A stretch of 64,000 nt of DNA from Nocardioides kongjuensis (GTDB taxonomy: Bacteria > Actinomycetota > Actinomycetes > Propionibacteriales > Nocardioidaceae): the NCBI RefSeq assembly GCF_013409625.1, contig NZ_JACCBF010000001.1, positions 1,116,001 to 1,180,000 of the forward strand. Reading direction: 5' to 3'. How positions within the stretch are numbered: the stretch's first letter is position 1; the number at the start of each line of letters is the position of its first letter. Under the pieces are notes generated by a model. It was not told the origin of the DNA. It saw only the letters and a list, made by a program, of their open reading frames with translations, and made no database searches. Shown here in pieces: positions 1 through 7,196 of the stretch. A program made the position numbers and the translations under genes.

Positions 1-359
1 GCCTCGCGGTCGGGACGGGTGCCCCAGGTGTGGATCCGGCCGATCTCCTCGCCGGCGATGCTCGTGCAGAACACGGTGTCGCCGCACAGCTCGTGCGGCG
101 TCGCGTCGGCGAGCACCTGCTGCTCGATGCCGAGGTCGCGGAAGACCTCCATCGCGCGCTGGTTGGTGATGTGGGCGCGCGGGGTGTTCGCGGTCCAGCG
201 GTACTTGGTGATCATGATGTTCGCGACGCCGAGGGTGCTCAGGAAGAGCGCCGCCGCGGCGCCGCCGGGGCCGGAACCGACGACCAGCACATCGGTCTCG
301 ACCACGTCCTCGACCGCGGGCAGCTCGGTGTCGGCGATCCCGTCGTTGAACTCAGCCAT
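1..359 (-). CDS. FAD-dependent aromatic-type monooxygenase, N-terminal part (cut by window edge)
   Basis: Only the first 119 codons are in the window; the rest lies before position 1. The protein opens with a Rossmann FAD-binding segment: GSGPGG at residues 28-33 after a beta strand (DVLVVG), followed by NTPRAHITNQRAMEVFRDLG, the pattern of class A flavoprotein hydroxylases of the PheA/TfdB (phenol or dichlorophenol hydroxylase) group. Such enzymes hydroxylate phenolic rings with NADPH and O2; the substrate cannot be told from this part. The ATG at 357-359 is the only good start and is preceded by a weak purine stretch. The gene is divergent from the AraC regulator at 466, a common arrangement for inducible aromatic catabolism. 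Confidence 0.8.
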   Translation of the reverse strand, partial: MAEFNDGIADTELPAVEDVVETDVLVVGSGPGGAAAALFLSTLGVANIMITKYRWTANTPRAHITNQRAMEVFRDLGIEQQVLADATPHELCGDTVFCTSIAGEEIGRIHTWGTRPDRE

Positions 360-465
360 GTCCCGAGGGTGGGGCCGCTGCTGTGGCGGCCGCCACAGCA
401 GCGGGCGGCGATGGCGGAAATGCGCACCCCTGGCGCATTGATGGTTGACGTGTCATCCTTTCTGC

Positions 466-1392
466 ATGCGAGTGGTTCCGGAGGCTCGGACGTTCGAGGT
501 CGGCGACGCGGCCGACGTCGGTGCCTGGGAGCGCCACAATGCCGAGGCGCTGGTCGAGCTCGCCTGCGTGATCCCCGCCGGTTCGTTCCGAGCGCGGGAG
601 GTCAACGTCCAGGTCGACCGGCTCCGCCTGGCGCACGTGACCGGTACGCCGCACACGGTGGCTCGCGACGCCGCCCTCGTGGAGTCGCGGCCGGTCGACG
701 CGATCGCGGTGTACGCGGCGCTGCGCGGTGAGGCGCTGCTCGAGTCGGGCGGGCGCCGCCGGGTCGTCCGCCCCGGCCAGCTGCTGGTCTGCGACGCCGA
801 CCGCCCGTTCCTGCGGGGGTTCGGGCACGGGCTGGAGGAGCTCGCGGTGACCGTCCCGCGGGCGGCCTTCGCCGAGCTCACCGGTCTCGACTCCGTTGCC
901 GAGCCGCTGGTGGTCGACGCGGCCGGCGCCGGCGCGGACCCGCACGCCCGGGCGCTGGTCCGGCTGGTCGGCCGCTCGGTGGCGGCCGACGTACGGGTCC
1001 CGGCGGACGAGCGCGCCGTCCTCGAGCTGGTCTCGGTCCTCGCCACCGGATCCCGCGGACCCTTGGCGCTCGCCCACCGCGCCGCCGCCCGCGCGTACAT
1101 CGACGACCACCTCACCGACCCGACCCTGTCCGCAGCCTCCGTCGCCGCCGGCGCCGGCATCAGCGAGCGCCAGCTTTCCCGCGTCTTCGCCGACGCCGAC
1201 ACGTCGCTCCCTCGCCAGATCCTCGCCCGCCGCCTCGACCTGGCCCACGCCCTGCTCGCCTCCGGTGCCGCCGCCCGGACCGTCGACGTGGCTGCGCGCT
1301 GCGGGTTCGCCTCCCCGTCGTACTTCTCCCAGGCGTTCCGCCGGCGCTTCGGCCTGAGCGCGGGCGAGGTGCGGCGCAACGCGGCCTCGTGA
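466..1392 (+). CDS. AraC-family transcriptional regulator
   Basis: 308 aa. The N-terminal two thirds is a cupin-like sensing domain of the AraC-binding-like type (hydrophobic beta pattern, residues about 30-190). The last 100 residues form the double helix-turn-helix of AraC/XylS proteins: the first HTH around LSAASVAAGAGISERQLSRVF, the second around TVDVAARCGFASPSYFSQAF, with the characteristic GF.SPSYF.Q.F signature. ATG 466 is preferred over an in-frame TTG at 445, which would add only seven residues. The divergent layout suggests it controls the flavin monooxygenase on the other side of a 106-bp gap, probably in response to an aromatic substrate; that target is an inference. Confidence 0.88.
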   Translation: MRVVPEARTFEVGDAADVGAWERHNAEALVELACVIPAGSFRAREVNVQVDRLRLAHVTGTPHTVARDAALVESRPVDAIAVYAALRGEALLESGGRRRVVRPGQLLVCDADRPFLRGFGHGLEELAVTVPRAAFAELTGLDSVAEPLVVDAAGAGADPHARALVRLVGRSVAADVRVPADERAVLELVSVLATGSRGPLALAHRAAARAYIDDHLTDPTLSAASVAAGAGISERQLSRVFADADTSLPRQILARRLDLAHALLASGAAARTVDVAARCGFASPSYFSQAFRRRFGLSAGEVRRNAAS

Positions 1393-1395
1393 ACC

Positions 1396-1401
1396 TAGGC
1401 T
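1396..1401 (+). promoter_or_regulatory. -10 hexamer TAGGCT of a leaderless promoter
   Basis: TAGGCT lies 6 bases before the ATG of the TMEM175-type gene, the spacing at which transcription would begin on the start codon. No convincing -35 box. Confidence 0.5.
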
Positions 1402-1407
1402 CCGTGC

Positions 1408-2007
1408 ATGCACACCGGTCGTCTCGAGGCGTTCAGCGACGGCGTCCTCGCCATCGCCATCACCGTCATGGTCCTGGAGCTCCGGCCGCCGGACGGCGAT
1501 GACTGGCACGCACTGCTGCACTCGACGGGGCTCGGGCTGCTCACCTACATCCTCAGCTTCGTCTACATCGGCATCTACTGGAGCAACCACCACCACCTGT
1601 TCCAGCTGGTCGAGCACGTCGACGGCGCGGTGCTCTGGGCCAACCTGCACCTGCTGTTCTGGCTCAGCCTCTACCCGTTCACCACCGCCTGGCTCGACGA
1701 GAGCCGGATCGCGGAGGTCCCGACGATCGTCTACGGCATCAACCTGCTCGGCGCCGCCCTCGCCTACTACGTGCTGCAGCTCGTCGTCGAGCGCACGCCC
1801 TCCGGTCAGCGCACGAAGGAGGCGCTGGGCAACGACCTCAAGGGCAAGCTCTCGCCCGTCCTCTACGTCACCGGCATCCTGCTCGCGCTGTGGGAGCCGG
1901 TCGTCGGGCTCGTGCCGATGGTCGTGGTCGCCGCGATGTGGTTGGTGCCGGACCGGCGGGTCGAGCGGTTCCTGGCGGGGGAGCGGGGAGAGGGCTCGGG
2001 AGCCTGA
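1408..2007 (+). CDS. TMEM175/DUF1211-family potassium channel subunit
   Basis: 199 aa integral membrane protein. It starts with the family hallmark R-x3-F-S-D (R5, F9, S10, D11) in the first helix, followed by a second helix containing the YWSNHHHLF segment that is typical of prokaryotic TMEM175. About six hydrophobic segments can be drawn (roughly 9-25, 42-60, 74-92, 105-124, 150-165, 167-184), the usual length of the single-repeat bacterial form, which assembles as a tetramer to conduct K+. The C-terminus is short and charged. It follows the AraC gene by 15 bases but has its own predicted leaderless promoter. Confidence 0.88.
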   Translation: MHTGRLEAFSDGVLAIAITVMVLELRPPDGDDWHALLHSTGLGLLTYILSFVYIGIYWSNHHHLFQLVEHVDGAVLWANLHLLFWLSLYPFTTAWLDESRIAEVPTIVYGINLLGAALAYYVLQLVVERTPSGQRTKEALGNDLKGKLSPVLYVTGILLALWEPVVGLVPMVVVAAMWLVPDRRVERFLAGERGEGSGA

Positions 2008-2010
2008 CCC

Positions 2011-2406
2011 TCAGGGGTGGCCGGCGAGCCGGTTCGCGAGCGCGTCGACGACGTCGCCGGGGTGGTGGATCTTGTCGAACGACCGGTGGATGCCGACCTC
2101 GACGAGGACGGCGGGGTCGATCTCGGCGGAGCTGTAGGTGATGACGACCAGCTCGGGGTGGTGGGCGCGGAGCCGGGGGATGAGGTCCAGCCCGCTCATG
2201 TCGGGAAGGTGGATGTCGCAGATGGCGGCGTCGAGCCGGCCCTCGGTGCTGAGCTGCAGCGCCGTCAGGGCGTCCCCGGCGGCTCCCGCGAGCGAGAGGG
2301 CCGCCGTCGAGCCGACGAGCTCGGACAGGACGAGGAGGAGCAGCGGGTTGTCCTCGACCACGAGGACGGAGGACGTGCGGTCCACGACCACGTCGGGCGT
2401 GCTCAT
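2011..2406 (-). CDS. Single-domain response regulator (REC only)
   Basis: 131 aa, essentially one receiver domain without an output domain. The acidic pair is E18/D19, the predicted phospho-acceptor is D64 in CDIHLPDMSG, the Ser/Thr switch lies in VVITYSS (about residue 92) and the conserved Lys is K112. Such proteins relay phosphate or bind a partner. The ATG (2404-2406) overlaps the TGA of the acyl-CoA synthetase by four bases (ATGA), so translation is coupled to the preceding catabolic operon. No histidine kinase gene is in this window. An in-frame extension upstream exists but would read through the synthetase in another frame. Confidence 0.85.
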   Translation of the reverse strand: MSTPDVVVDRTSSVLVVEDNPLLLLVLSELVGSTAALSLAGAAGDALTALQLSTEGRLDAAICDIHLPDMSGLDLIPRLRAHHPELVVITYSSAEIDPAVLVEVGIHRSFDKIHHPGDVVDALANRLAGHP

Positions 2407-3947
2407 GCCAGCTGCTTCTTGATCTCGGTCTTGAGCACCTTGCCGACCTTCGACCGGGGCAGGTCCTCCCACACCTCCACCTGCTTGGGGGTCTTGACGC
2501 TGCCGATCCGCTCCTTCACGAACGCCTGCACCTCGGCGGCGAGGACCGACTGCCCGGGCCGCAGCTGCAGGACGGCGGTGAGGCGCTCGCCCCACTTGTC
2601 GTCGGGAAGCCCGACCACCGCGCAGTCGGCGACGGCCGGGTGGGCCATCAGGGCCTGCTCGACCTCGGTCGAGTAGACGTTGAAGCCGCCCGTGATCACC
2701 ATGTCCTTCGCCCGGTCGACGATGTGCAGGAAGCCCTCGTCGCCGGGGTCGGTGCTCAGGTAGCCGATGTCACCCGTGTGGTGCCAGCCGTACGCCGACG
2801 CCTCCGCCGTCGCCGCCGGGTTCTTGTAGTAGCCGCGCATCACCAGCGAGCCACGCACCACGATCTCGCCGCGCTCGCCGTCGGGCAGGAGGCGGCCCTC
2901 GTCGTCCATGACGGCGACCGTCACCAGCGGCGCCGGTCGCCCGGCCGACGACAGCCGCTCGACCGCGATCGAACCGTCGTCGCGGAAGTGGTCGCTCGGT
3001 GCCATGGTCGAGATCATCATCGGTGCCTCCGTCTGGCCGAAGAGCTGCGCCATCACCGGGCCGACCCGGGTCAGCGCCTCCTCGAGGCGCCGCGCGGACA
3101 TCGGCGCCGCGCCGTACCAGAAGCACTGCAGGCTGCTCAGGTCCGTGGCGTCGAGGTCCGGGTGGTCGAGCACCATGTAGACCAGCGTCGGCGGCAGGAA
3201 CGTGTGCGTCACCCGGTGCTCGGCGATCGCGGCGAGGAAGCCGCCGACGTCGGGGGCCCTCATCACCACGATCGAGCCACCCGAGGCCAGCACGGGGAAG
3301 CACAGGACGCCGGCGGCGTGGGTGAGCGGCGCGAGGGCGAGGTATGTCGGCCGGGCGGGTCGGGCGGGCCACGGGTAGCCGATCAGGGTCAGTGCGGTCA
3401 TCGTCTCGAGGTTGGTGCCGGTGAGCATCACGCCCTTGGGGCGACCGGTGGTGCCGCCGGTGCCGACGATCATCGCCAGGTCGTCGTCGGCCGGCCGGTC
3501 CACCGGTTCGACGCCGCAGGCGAGGAACTCCTCCCAGCCGAGGGCCCAGTCGACGGCGCCGTCGAGGCAGACCAGGGTCGTCACGGCCGGCAGGTCGCCG
3601 CGGATCTGGTCGACCAGGCCGGCGTACGACGCCTGGAAGACCAGCGTGGTGCACTCGAACAGGTCGAGCAGCTCGCGGTTCTCCGCTGCCTCGTTGCGCG
3701 GGTTGATGGGGCACCACACGGCGCCGGCGCGGCTGATCCCGAACACGCAGGTGAACGCGACCGGGTCGTTGGAGGCGAGCACCGCCACCTTGTCGCCGGG
3801 CGCCACGCCCCGCCCTGCGAGGGCGGACGCGATCCGGTCGGCGAGCCCTCTCACCTCGCCGTACGTCAAGGTCCGCCCGTCGCAGACCAGGCAGGGGGCG
3901 TCCCCTCCCAGCGACGCCCCCTTGTCCAGGTAGTCGACCAGCCGCAC
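2403..3947 (-). CDS. Acyl-CoA synthetase (AMP-binding, ANL superfamily)
   Basis: 514 aa. Adenylate-forming enzyme that activates a carboxylic acid with ATP and CoA. The P-loop-like A3 motif TGGTTGRPKG spans residues 163-172; later motifs include FGQTEA, YGWHHTGDIGYL, DRAKDMVITGGFNVY and the C-terminal PRSKVGKVLK lysine region, so all core motifs are present. The start is GTG 3947, because GAGGAG sits eight bases upstream; a longer upstream reading frame begins inside the previous gene and is not needed. The chain length of its substrate cannot be read from sequence. It is third in a four-gene leftward operon with the SDR and DUF5938-type reductase, pointing to catabolism of an alicyclic, steroid-like or fatty acid. 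Confidence 0.9.
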   Translation of the reverse strand: MRLVDYLDKGASLGGDAPCLVCDGRTLTYGEVRGLADRIASALAGRGVAPGDKVAVLASNDPVAFTCVFGISRAGAVWCPINPRNEAAENRELLDLFECTTLVFQASYAGLVDQIRGDLPAVTTLVCLDGAVDWALGWEEFLACGVEPVDRPADDDLAMIVGTGGTTGRPKGVMLTGTNLETMTALTLIGYPWPARPARPTYLALAPLTHAAGVLCFPVLASGGSIVVMRAPDVGGFLAAIAEHRVTHTFLPPTLVYMVLDHPDLDATDLSSLQCFWYGAAPMSARRLEEALTRVGPVMAQLFGQTEAPMMISTMAPSDHFRDDGSIAVERLSSAGRPAPLVTVAVMDDEGRLLPDGERGEIVVRGSLVMRGYYKNPAATAEASAYGWHHTGDIGYLSTDPGDEGFLHIVDRAKDMVITGGFNVYSTEVEQALMAHPAVADCAVVGLPDDKWGERLTAVLQLRPGQSVLAAEVQAFVKERIGSVKTPKQVEVWEDLPRSKVGKVLKTEIKKQLA

Positions 3948-3957
3948 CGGTGGCTCC

Positions 3958-5091
3958 TCAGCCCTCGACGGTGAGCACCGGCTCGGAGACCAGGCCGAAC
4001 GCACGCAGCTGGCCCAGGAGCGCGCGGTGACCGAAGGCCTTGCAGCCCGACGCGAACCCGACCCGCAGCGGCGGCTGCTGGAGCAGCGAGTACGCCGCGT
4101 AGGCCTGCAGCAGGCCGGTCTGCTTGTAGTTCTGGTTGCCGTGGATCACGCAGTGGGCCCGGCCGAGCGGGCCGGAGGCGTGCACGGAGTCGAGTGACTT
4201 GTTGAGCCGCGGGTTCTCCCGCGGCGGCATCTGGTTCATCACCTGCGCGGCGGTCGCGGTGAGGGCGGCGTCGCGGTCGGCCTCGTTCATGTCCTTGGTC
4301 GCCTCCAACGCCCCGGCCACGATCTGCGGGACGCCGTTCATCAGGGCAGCGTTGAAGACGCCGCCCTGGGCCTTGCAGTTCGCGACCCGCGGGTCCTTGC
4401 GGTACCAGACCGGGTGCGAGGTGCCGCCCCACGGCAGGGACAGGGCGAGCTCGTGCTGGCCGGGCACGACGAGCGGGACCAGGCCCTGGGTCGGGTCGAA
4501 CTCGACGTACTGGTTCTGCTGGAGGTAGTGGGCCCTCGACGTCGCGGCGTTGACCAGGATCGTCTGGGTCGAGGCGATCGTGGGGGATCCACCCCAGAAC
4601 ACCGCGATGTCGAGGGAGTCGAGGCCCGGCTTCTCGAGGCACAGCTCGGCGGCGATCTCGCCGGTCGTGTACATCTGAGCGATGCCGGGGGAGAGCAGCA
4701 GGCCGGCACCCGCGAAGTCCGAGCCCCAGCGCTCGTCGCAGGTGATCAGCCAGTCCTGCTCGCCCGTGGTGTCGAGGTAGTGGGTGCCCGCCGCGAGGCA
4801 GGCCTCGACGACCTCGGGTCCGTGCTTGCTGAACGGGCCGACCGTGTTGCACACGACCGAGGCACCGCGGAACAGGTCGCTCAGTGCGTCGACCGAGTGG
4901 GCGACCTCGACGATCTCGTAGTCGGCCGTCTCGATCCCGGGGACGTTGGCCTCCATGGAGGCCTTGAGCTTGCCGCCGTCACGACCGGCGGCCACGAACG
5001 GGACGCCGAACTCACGCAGGTACTCGCAGATCAGGCGGCCGGTGTAGCCGGACGCGCCGTAGACGATCACGGGCTTGGTCATCGCGCTCAC
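3958..5091 (-). CDS. Saccharopine-dehydrogenase-like NAD(P)-binding protein (DUF5938 type)
   Basis: 377 aa. Rossmann N-terminus with YGASGYTG at residues 11-18 (GxxGxxG nucleotide-binding loop), as in saccharopine dehydrogenase-like and trans-acting enoyl reductase proteins. The body contains GTHYLDTTGEQDW and, near the end, a cysteine-containing SGCKAFGHRALL segment. I recognise this family as DUF5938; its reaction is not established, so reductase/dehydrogenase is an inference from the fold and neighbours. The GTG at 5091 overlaps the SDR stop (GTGA); an ATG three codons in (5082) is an equally reasonable start behind the same GGGG stretch. Ten bases separate its stop from the acyl-CoA synthetase start. 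Confidence 0.75.
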   Translation of the reverse strand: MSAMTKPVIVYGASGYTGRLICEYLREFGVPFVAAGRDGGKLKASMEANVPGIETADYEIVEVAHSVDALSDLFRGASVVCNTVGPFSKHGPEVVEACLAAGTHYLDTTGEQDWLITCDERWGSDFAGAGLLLSPGIAQMYTTGEIAAELCLEKPGLDSLDIAVFWGGSPTIASTQTILVNAATSRAHYLQQNQYVEFDPTQGLVPLVVPGQHELALSLPWGGTSHPVWYRKDPRVANCKAQGGVFNAALMNGVPQIVAGALEATKDMNEADRDAALTATAAQVMNQMPPRENPRLNKSLDSVHASGPLGRAHCVIHGNQNYKQTGLLQAYAAYSLLQQPPLRVGFASGCKAFGHRALLGQLRAFGLVSEPVLTVEG

Positions 5092-5876
5092 ATCCCCATT
5101 CCGCCGTCGACCGGGAGGCCGATGCCGTTGACGAACCGTGCCCGGTCGGAGGCGAGGAAGACGACCGCGTCGGCGATCTCGTCCTCGGTGGCCAGCCGAC
5201 CCGACGGGGTCAGGGCGACCACCCCGGCCACGGCCTCCTCGGGCGAGGGGAACAGGCCGAGCGTGGTCATCTCGTTGGCCAGGCCGGCGCCCATCTCGTT
5301 GGGCACCAGGCCGGGGTAGACGCAGTTGACCCGGATGCCGAGCCCGAGCTTGCCGCTCTCCATCGCCGCGATCCGGGTGATCCGGTCGACCGCGGACTTG
5401 GAGGCGGAGTACGCCGACAGCGCGGGGAAGGCGATGGTCGCAGCGACCGAGGCGATGTTGATGACGACGCCGCCCTTGCCGGCCGCGCCGCCGGGGCCCA
5501 TGGTGCGGAAGGCGTGCTTGACGCCGAGCGAGGTGCCCACGACGTTGACGTCGAAGATCCTTCGCACGACGTCCGGGTCCAGGTCGACGAAGAGTCCGGC
5601 GATCTCGATGCCGGCGTTGTTGACGAGGATGTCGAGCCCGCCCGTCTCGCGCACGGCCTGGGCGACCGCCGCCTCCCAGGAGGCGTCGTCGGTGACGTCG
5701 AGGTGGACGAAGGCGCCGCCGATCGACGAGGCGACCTCCTTGCCCTTCTCGTCCTGCAGGTCGGCGACCACGACGGTCGCGCCCGCCTCGGTCAGGAACT
5801 CGGCGAACTTCCGGCCGAGGCCTTGGGCTCCGCCGGTCACCAGGGCGGTTCGCCCGGCCAGCTCGGATGTGGTCAT
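5088..5876 (-). CDS. Short-chain dehydrogenase/reductase (classical SDR)
   Basis: 262 aa, the usual length for a classical SDR. Cofactor motif TGGAQGLG at 14-21, NNAG at 86-89, and catalytic S143, Y156 and K160 (YSASK). An acidic residue after beta-2 (D39 in VVADLQ) favours NAD(H). It probably oxidises a secondary alcohol or reduces a ketone in the pathway encoded by this operon. The start at ATG 5876 is fixed by AAGGAG eight bases upstream; the reading frame extends further but without support. It is the first gene of the leftward operon and faces the TetR gene at 6041 across a 164-bp control region. Confidence 0.92.
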   Translation of the reverse strand: MTTSELAGRTALVTGGAQGLGRKFAEFLTEAGATVVVADLQDEKGKEVASSIGGAFVHLDVTDDASWEAAVAQAVRETGGLDILVNNAGIEIAGLFVDLDPDVVRRIFDVNVVGTSLGVKHAFRTMGPGGAAGKGGVVINIASVAATIAFPALSAYSASKSAVDRITRIAAMESGKLGLGIRVNCVYPGLVPNEMGAGLANEMTTLGLFPSPEEAVAGVVALTPSGRLATEDEIADAVVFLASDRARFVNGIGLPVDGGMGM

Positions 5877-5949
5877 GGGAGTGACTCCTTCATCGGGTTC
5901 GTCGGCCTCGTCGGTGCCGCGTGTGATGCAGGACACACAACTCCCGATG

Positions 5950-5965
5950 CTTGACGACTGTCAAG
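5950..5965. promoter_or_regulatory. Candidate TetR operator: inverted repeat CTTGAC-N4-GTCAAG
   Basis: Perfect 6-bp arms (5950-5955 and 5960-5965) around GACT, located between the divergent SDR operon and TetR gene. Nearby are two 12-base direct repeats differing at one position, TCTGGTCATCTG (5971-5982) and TCTGGTCACCTG (5993-6004), spaced 22 bp, and a second CTGTCAAG at 6002-6009. The symmetry fits a dimeric repressor such as the adjacent TetR; binding is not shown. Confidence 0.5.
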
Positions 5966-6026
5966 ACTTTTCTGGTCATCTGCCCAGAGAAATCTGGTCA
6001 CCTGTCAAGGAGGGCCGGGGATCGGG

Positions 6027-6032
6027 TAGTGT
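6027..6032 (+). promoter_or_regulatory. -10 hexamer TAGTGT of a leaderless promoter
   Basis: Eight bases before ATG 6041 of the TetR gene and downstream of the candidate operator repeats, so repressor bound there could cover the upstream promoter region (autoregulation is inferred). Confidence 0.5.
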
Positions 6033-6040
6033 CCGGCGAC

Positions 6041-6679
6041 ATGACGACTGCCACGGCGCGTCGTACGCCCGCCGACAAGCACGACGAACGCCGTCGCGCC
6101 CTGGCCGACTCCGCCCTGCGGACCCTCGGCGAGCTCGGCTACGCGCGTGCCAGCCTGCGGGAGATCGCGAACAACTCCGAGTTCTCCCACGGCGTCGTCC
6201 ACTACTACTTCCACGACAAGCTCGAGCTGATCGTCTACTGCGTGCGCCAGTACAAGGCGACCTGCGTGCACCGCTACGACGGCGTCGTCGCCGACGCGAC
6301 CACCCCCGAGGGCCTGGTCGAGGGCTTCGCCGAGAAGCTGGTGGAGACGATCGTCGACGAGGCCCCGATGCACCGCCTCTGGTACGACCTGCGCTCCCAG
6401 AGCATGTTCGAGGAGAGCCTGCGCGAGGCCGTCCTCCAGATCGACCAGACCCTCGAGGACATGGTCTGGCGGGTGGTGTCGACCTACGCCGAGCTCGCCG
6501 GCCGAGCCGTCGCGATGACGCCCCATGTCACCTACGGCCTGCTCGACGGCCTGTTCCAGCAGGCCCTGCTCGCTCACCTGTGCGGACGCGAGGCAGCGCT
6601 CGACGACCTCCGTGCGCAGGTCGTGGAGCTCATGCCGGTGTTGCTGGCCCCGGAGGGCCCGACCGCCACGGGTGCGTGA
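6041..6679 (+). CDS. TetR-family transcriptional regulator
   Basis: 212 aa. N-terminal three-helix DNA-binding domain (about residues 15-62) with YARASLREIANNSEFSHGVV followed by HYYFHDKLELI, the typical recognition-helix/YYF signature. The rest is an all-alpha ligand-binding and dimerisation domain. ATG 6041 is chosen over an in-frame upstream ATG at 5951 because the leader in between holds the candidate operators and a -10 TAGTGT eight bases before 6041. Its divergent partner is the SDR operon, which it most likely represses until a pathway intermediate or acyl-CoA is present; the ligand is unknown. Confidence 0.9.
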   Translation: MTTATARRTPADKHDERRRALADSALRTLGELGYARASLREIANNSEFSHGVVHYYFHDKLELIVYCVRQYKATCVHRYDGVVADATTPEGLVEGFAEKLVETIVDEAPMHRLWYDLRSQSMFEESLREAVLQIDQTLEDMVWRVVSTYAELAGRAVAMTPHVTYGLLDGLFQQALLAHLCGREAALDDLRAQVVELMPVLLAPEGPTATGA

Positions 6680-6719
6680 GCGCCGCCGCGCGTGCGGAGG
6701 TCGTGCGGCCAAATGAAGA

Positions 6720-6749
6720 AACCGGCCGATCCGTGGGATCGAGCCGGTT
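6720..6749 (-). terminator. Rho-independent terminator of the tRNA Gly-Cys-Val unit
   Basis: Stem arms 6720-6726 with 6743-6749 (AACCGGC/GCCGGTT) and 6727-6732 with 6736-6741 (CGATCC/GGATCG), a 3-base loop and a single bulged A at 6742. Read leftward it is followed by a T-rich run (complement of 6711-6719). It lies just after tRNA-Val and may also stop the rightward TetR transcript. Confidence 0.82.
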
Positions 6750-6768
6750 CTTAGCCTGGAAAGGCTGG

Positions 6769-6840
6769 TGGGCGATACTGGGTTTGAACCAGTGACCTCT
6801 TCCGTGTCAAGGAAGCGCGCTACCGCTGCGCCAATCGCCC
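6769..6840 (-). tRNA. tRNA-Val (anticodon GAC)
   Basis: 72 nt, folds as a full cloverleaf: 7-bp acceptor GGGCGAT/ATCGCCC, anticodon stem CTTCC/GGAAG with loop TTGACAC, T arm ACTGG-TTCAAAC-CCAGT, discriminator A. The 3' CCA is not encoded. It is the last gene of the leftward Gly-Cys-Val unit and is nearly identical to the tRNA-Val(CAC) at 11689. Confidence 0.97.
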
Positions 6841-6857
6841 CTGTGGAGTTGTCTGTG

Positions 6858-6928
6858 AGGTGGGTACGGGATTTGAACCCGTGTACACGGATTTGCAGTC
6901 CGTTGCCTCGCCTCTCGGCCAACCCACC
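6858..6928 (-). tRNA. tRNA-Cys (anticodon GCA)
   Basis: 71 nt. Acceptor GGTGGGT/ACCCACC, anticodon stem ACGGA/TCCGT with loop CTGCAAA, T arm with GTTCAAATC, discriminator U, as expected for tRNA-Cys. CCA not encoded. Middle gene of the unit. Confidence 0.97.
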
Positions 6929-6978
6929 GCGGCGGCCCTACGCACTGGCCTGGTCAGGCAGTGGGTCTGACCACTCCG

Positions 6979-7051
6979 AGCGGACGACGAGGCTCGAACT
7001 CGCGACCTCAACCTTGGCAAGGTTGCGCTCTACCAACTGAGCTACGTCCGC
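6979..7051 (-). tRNA. tRNA-Gly (anticodon GCC)
   Basis: 73 nt. Acceptor GCGGACG/CGTCCGC, D arm AGCTCAGTTGGTAGAGC, anticodon stem CAACC/GGTTG with loop TTGCCAA, discriminator U as usual for tRNA-Gly. CCA not encoded. First gene of the leftward unit. Confidence 0.97.
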
Positions 7052-7099
7052 ATCGCACCGCCTTGCTTGCCTTTCGGCCCGCCCTGCGGTGCGTTGAGA

Positions 7100-7128
7100 A
7101 CATTAGCCGATCCGGTGAACCGCGCCAA
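7100..7128 (-). promoter_or_regulatory. Promoter of the tRNA Gly-Cys-Val unit
   Basis: Read leftward: -35 TTGGCG (7123-7128), 17-bp spacer, -10 TAATGT (7100-7105). Predicted transcription start near 7093, about 40 nt before tRNA-Gly. Matches the housekeeping sigma consensus at 4 of 6 bases in the -35 box. Confidence 0.65.
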
Positions 7129-7184
7129 AACGGGGGTCCACTTCCGGCATGTCGCCGGTTCCTCGGGGGTGGATCGGGGCCTTC

Positions 7185-7190
7185 TACGCT
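7185..7190 (+). promoter_or_regulatory. -10 hexamer TACGCT of a leaderless promoter
   Basis: Six bases before ATG 7197 of the class IV aminotransferase; supports that start over an in-frame ATG at 7149. Confidence 0.5.
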
Positions 7191-7196
7191 GGCTCC

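Noticed and set aside
239..427. A small minus-strand frame at the window start
   Set aside because: It overlaps the flavin monooxygenase in another frame; the latter shows a clear FAD-binding loop.
5951..6040. Upstream ATG at 5951 as the TetR start
   Set aside because: It would place the coding sequence over the candidate operators and lacks a ribosome site; 6041 has a -10 box at the right distance.
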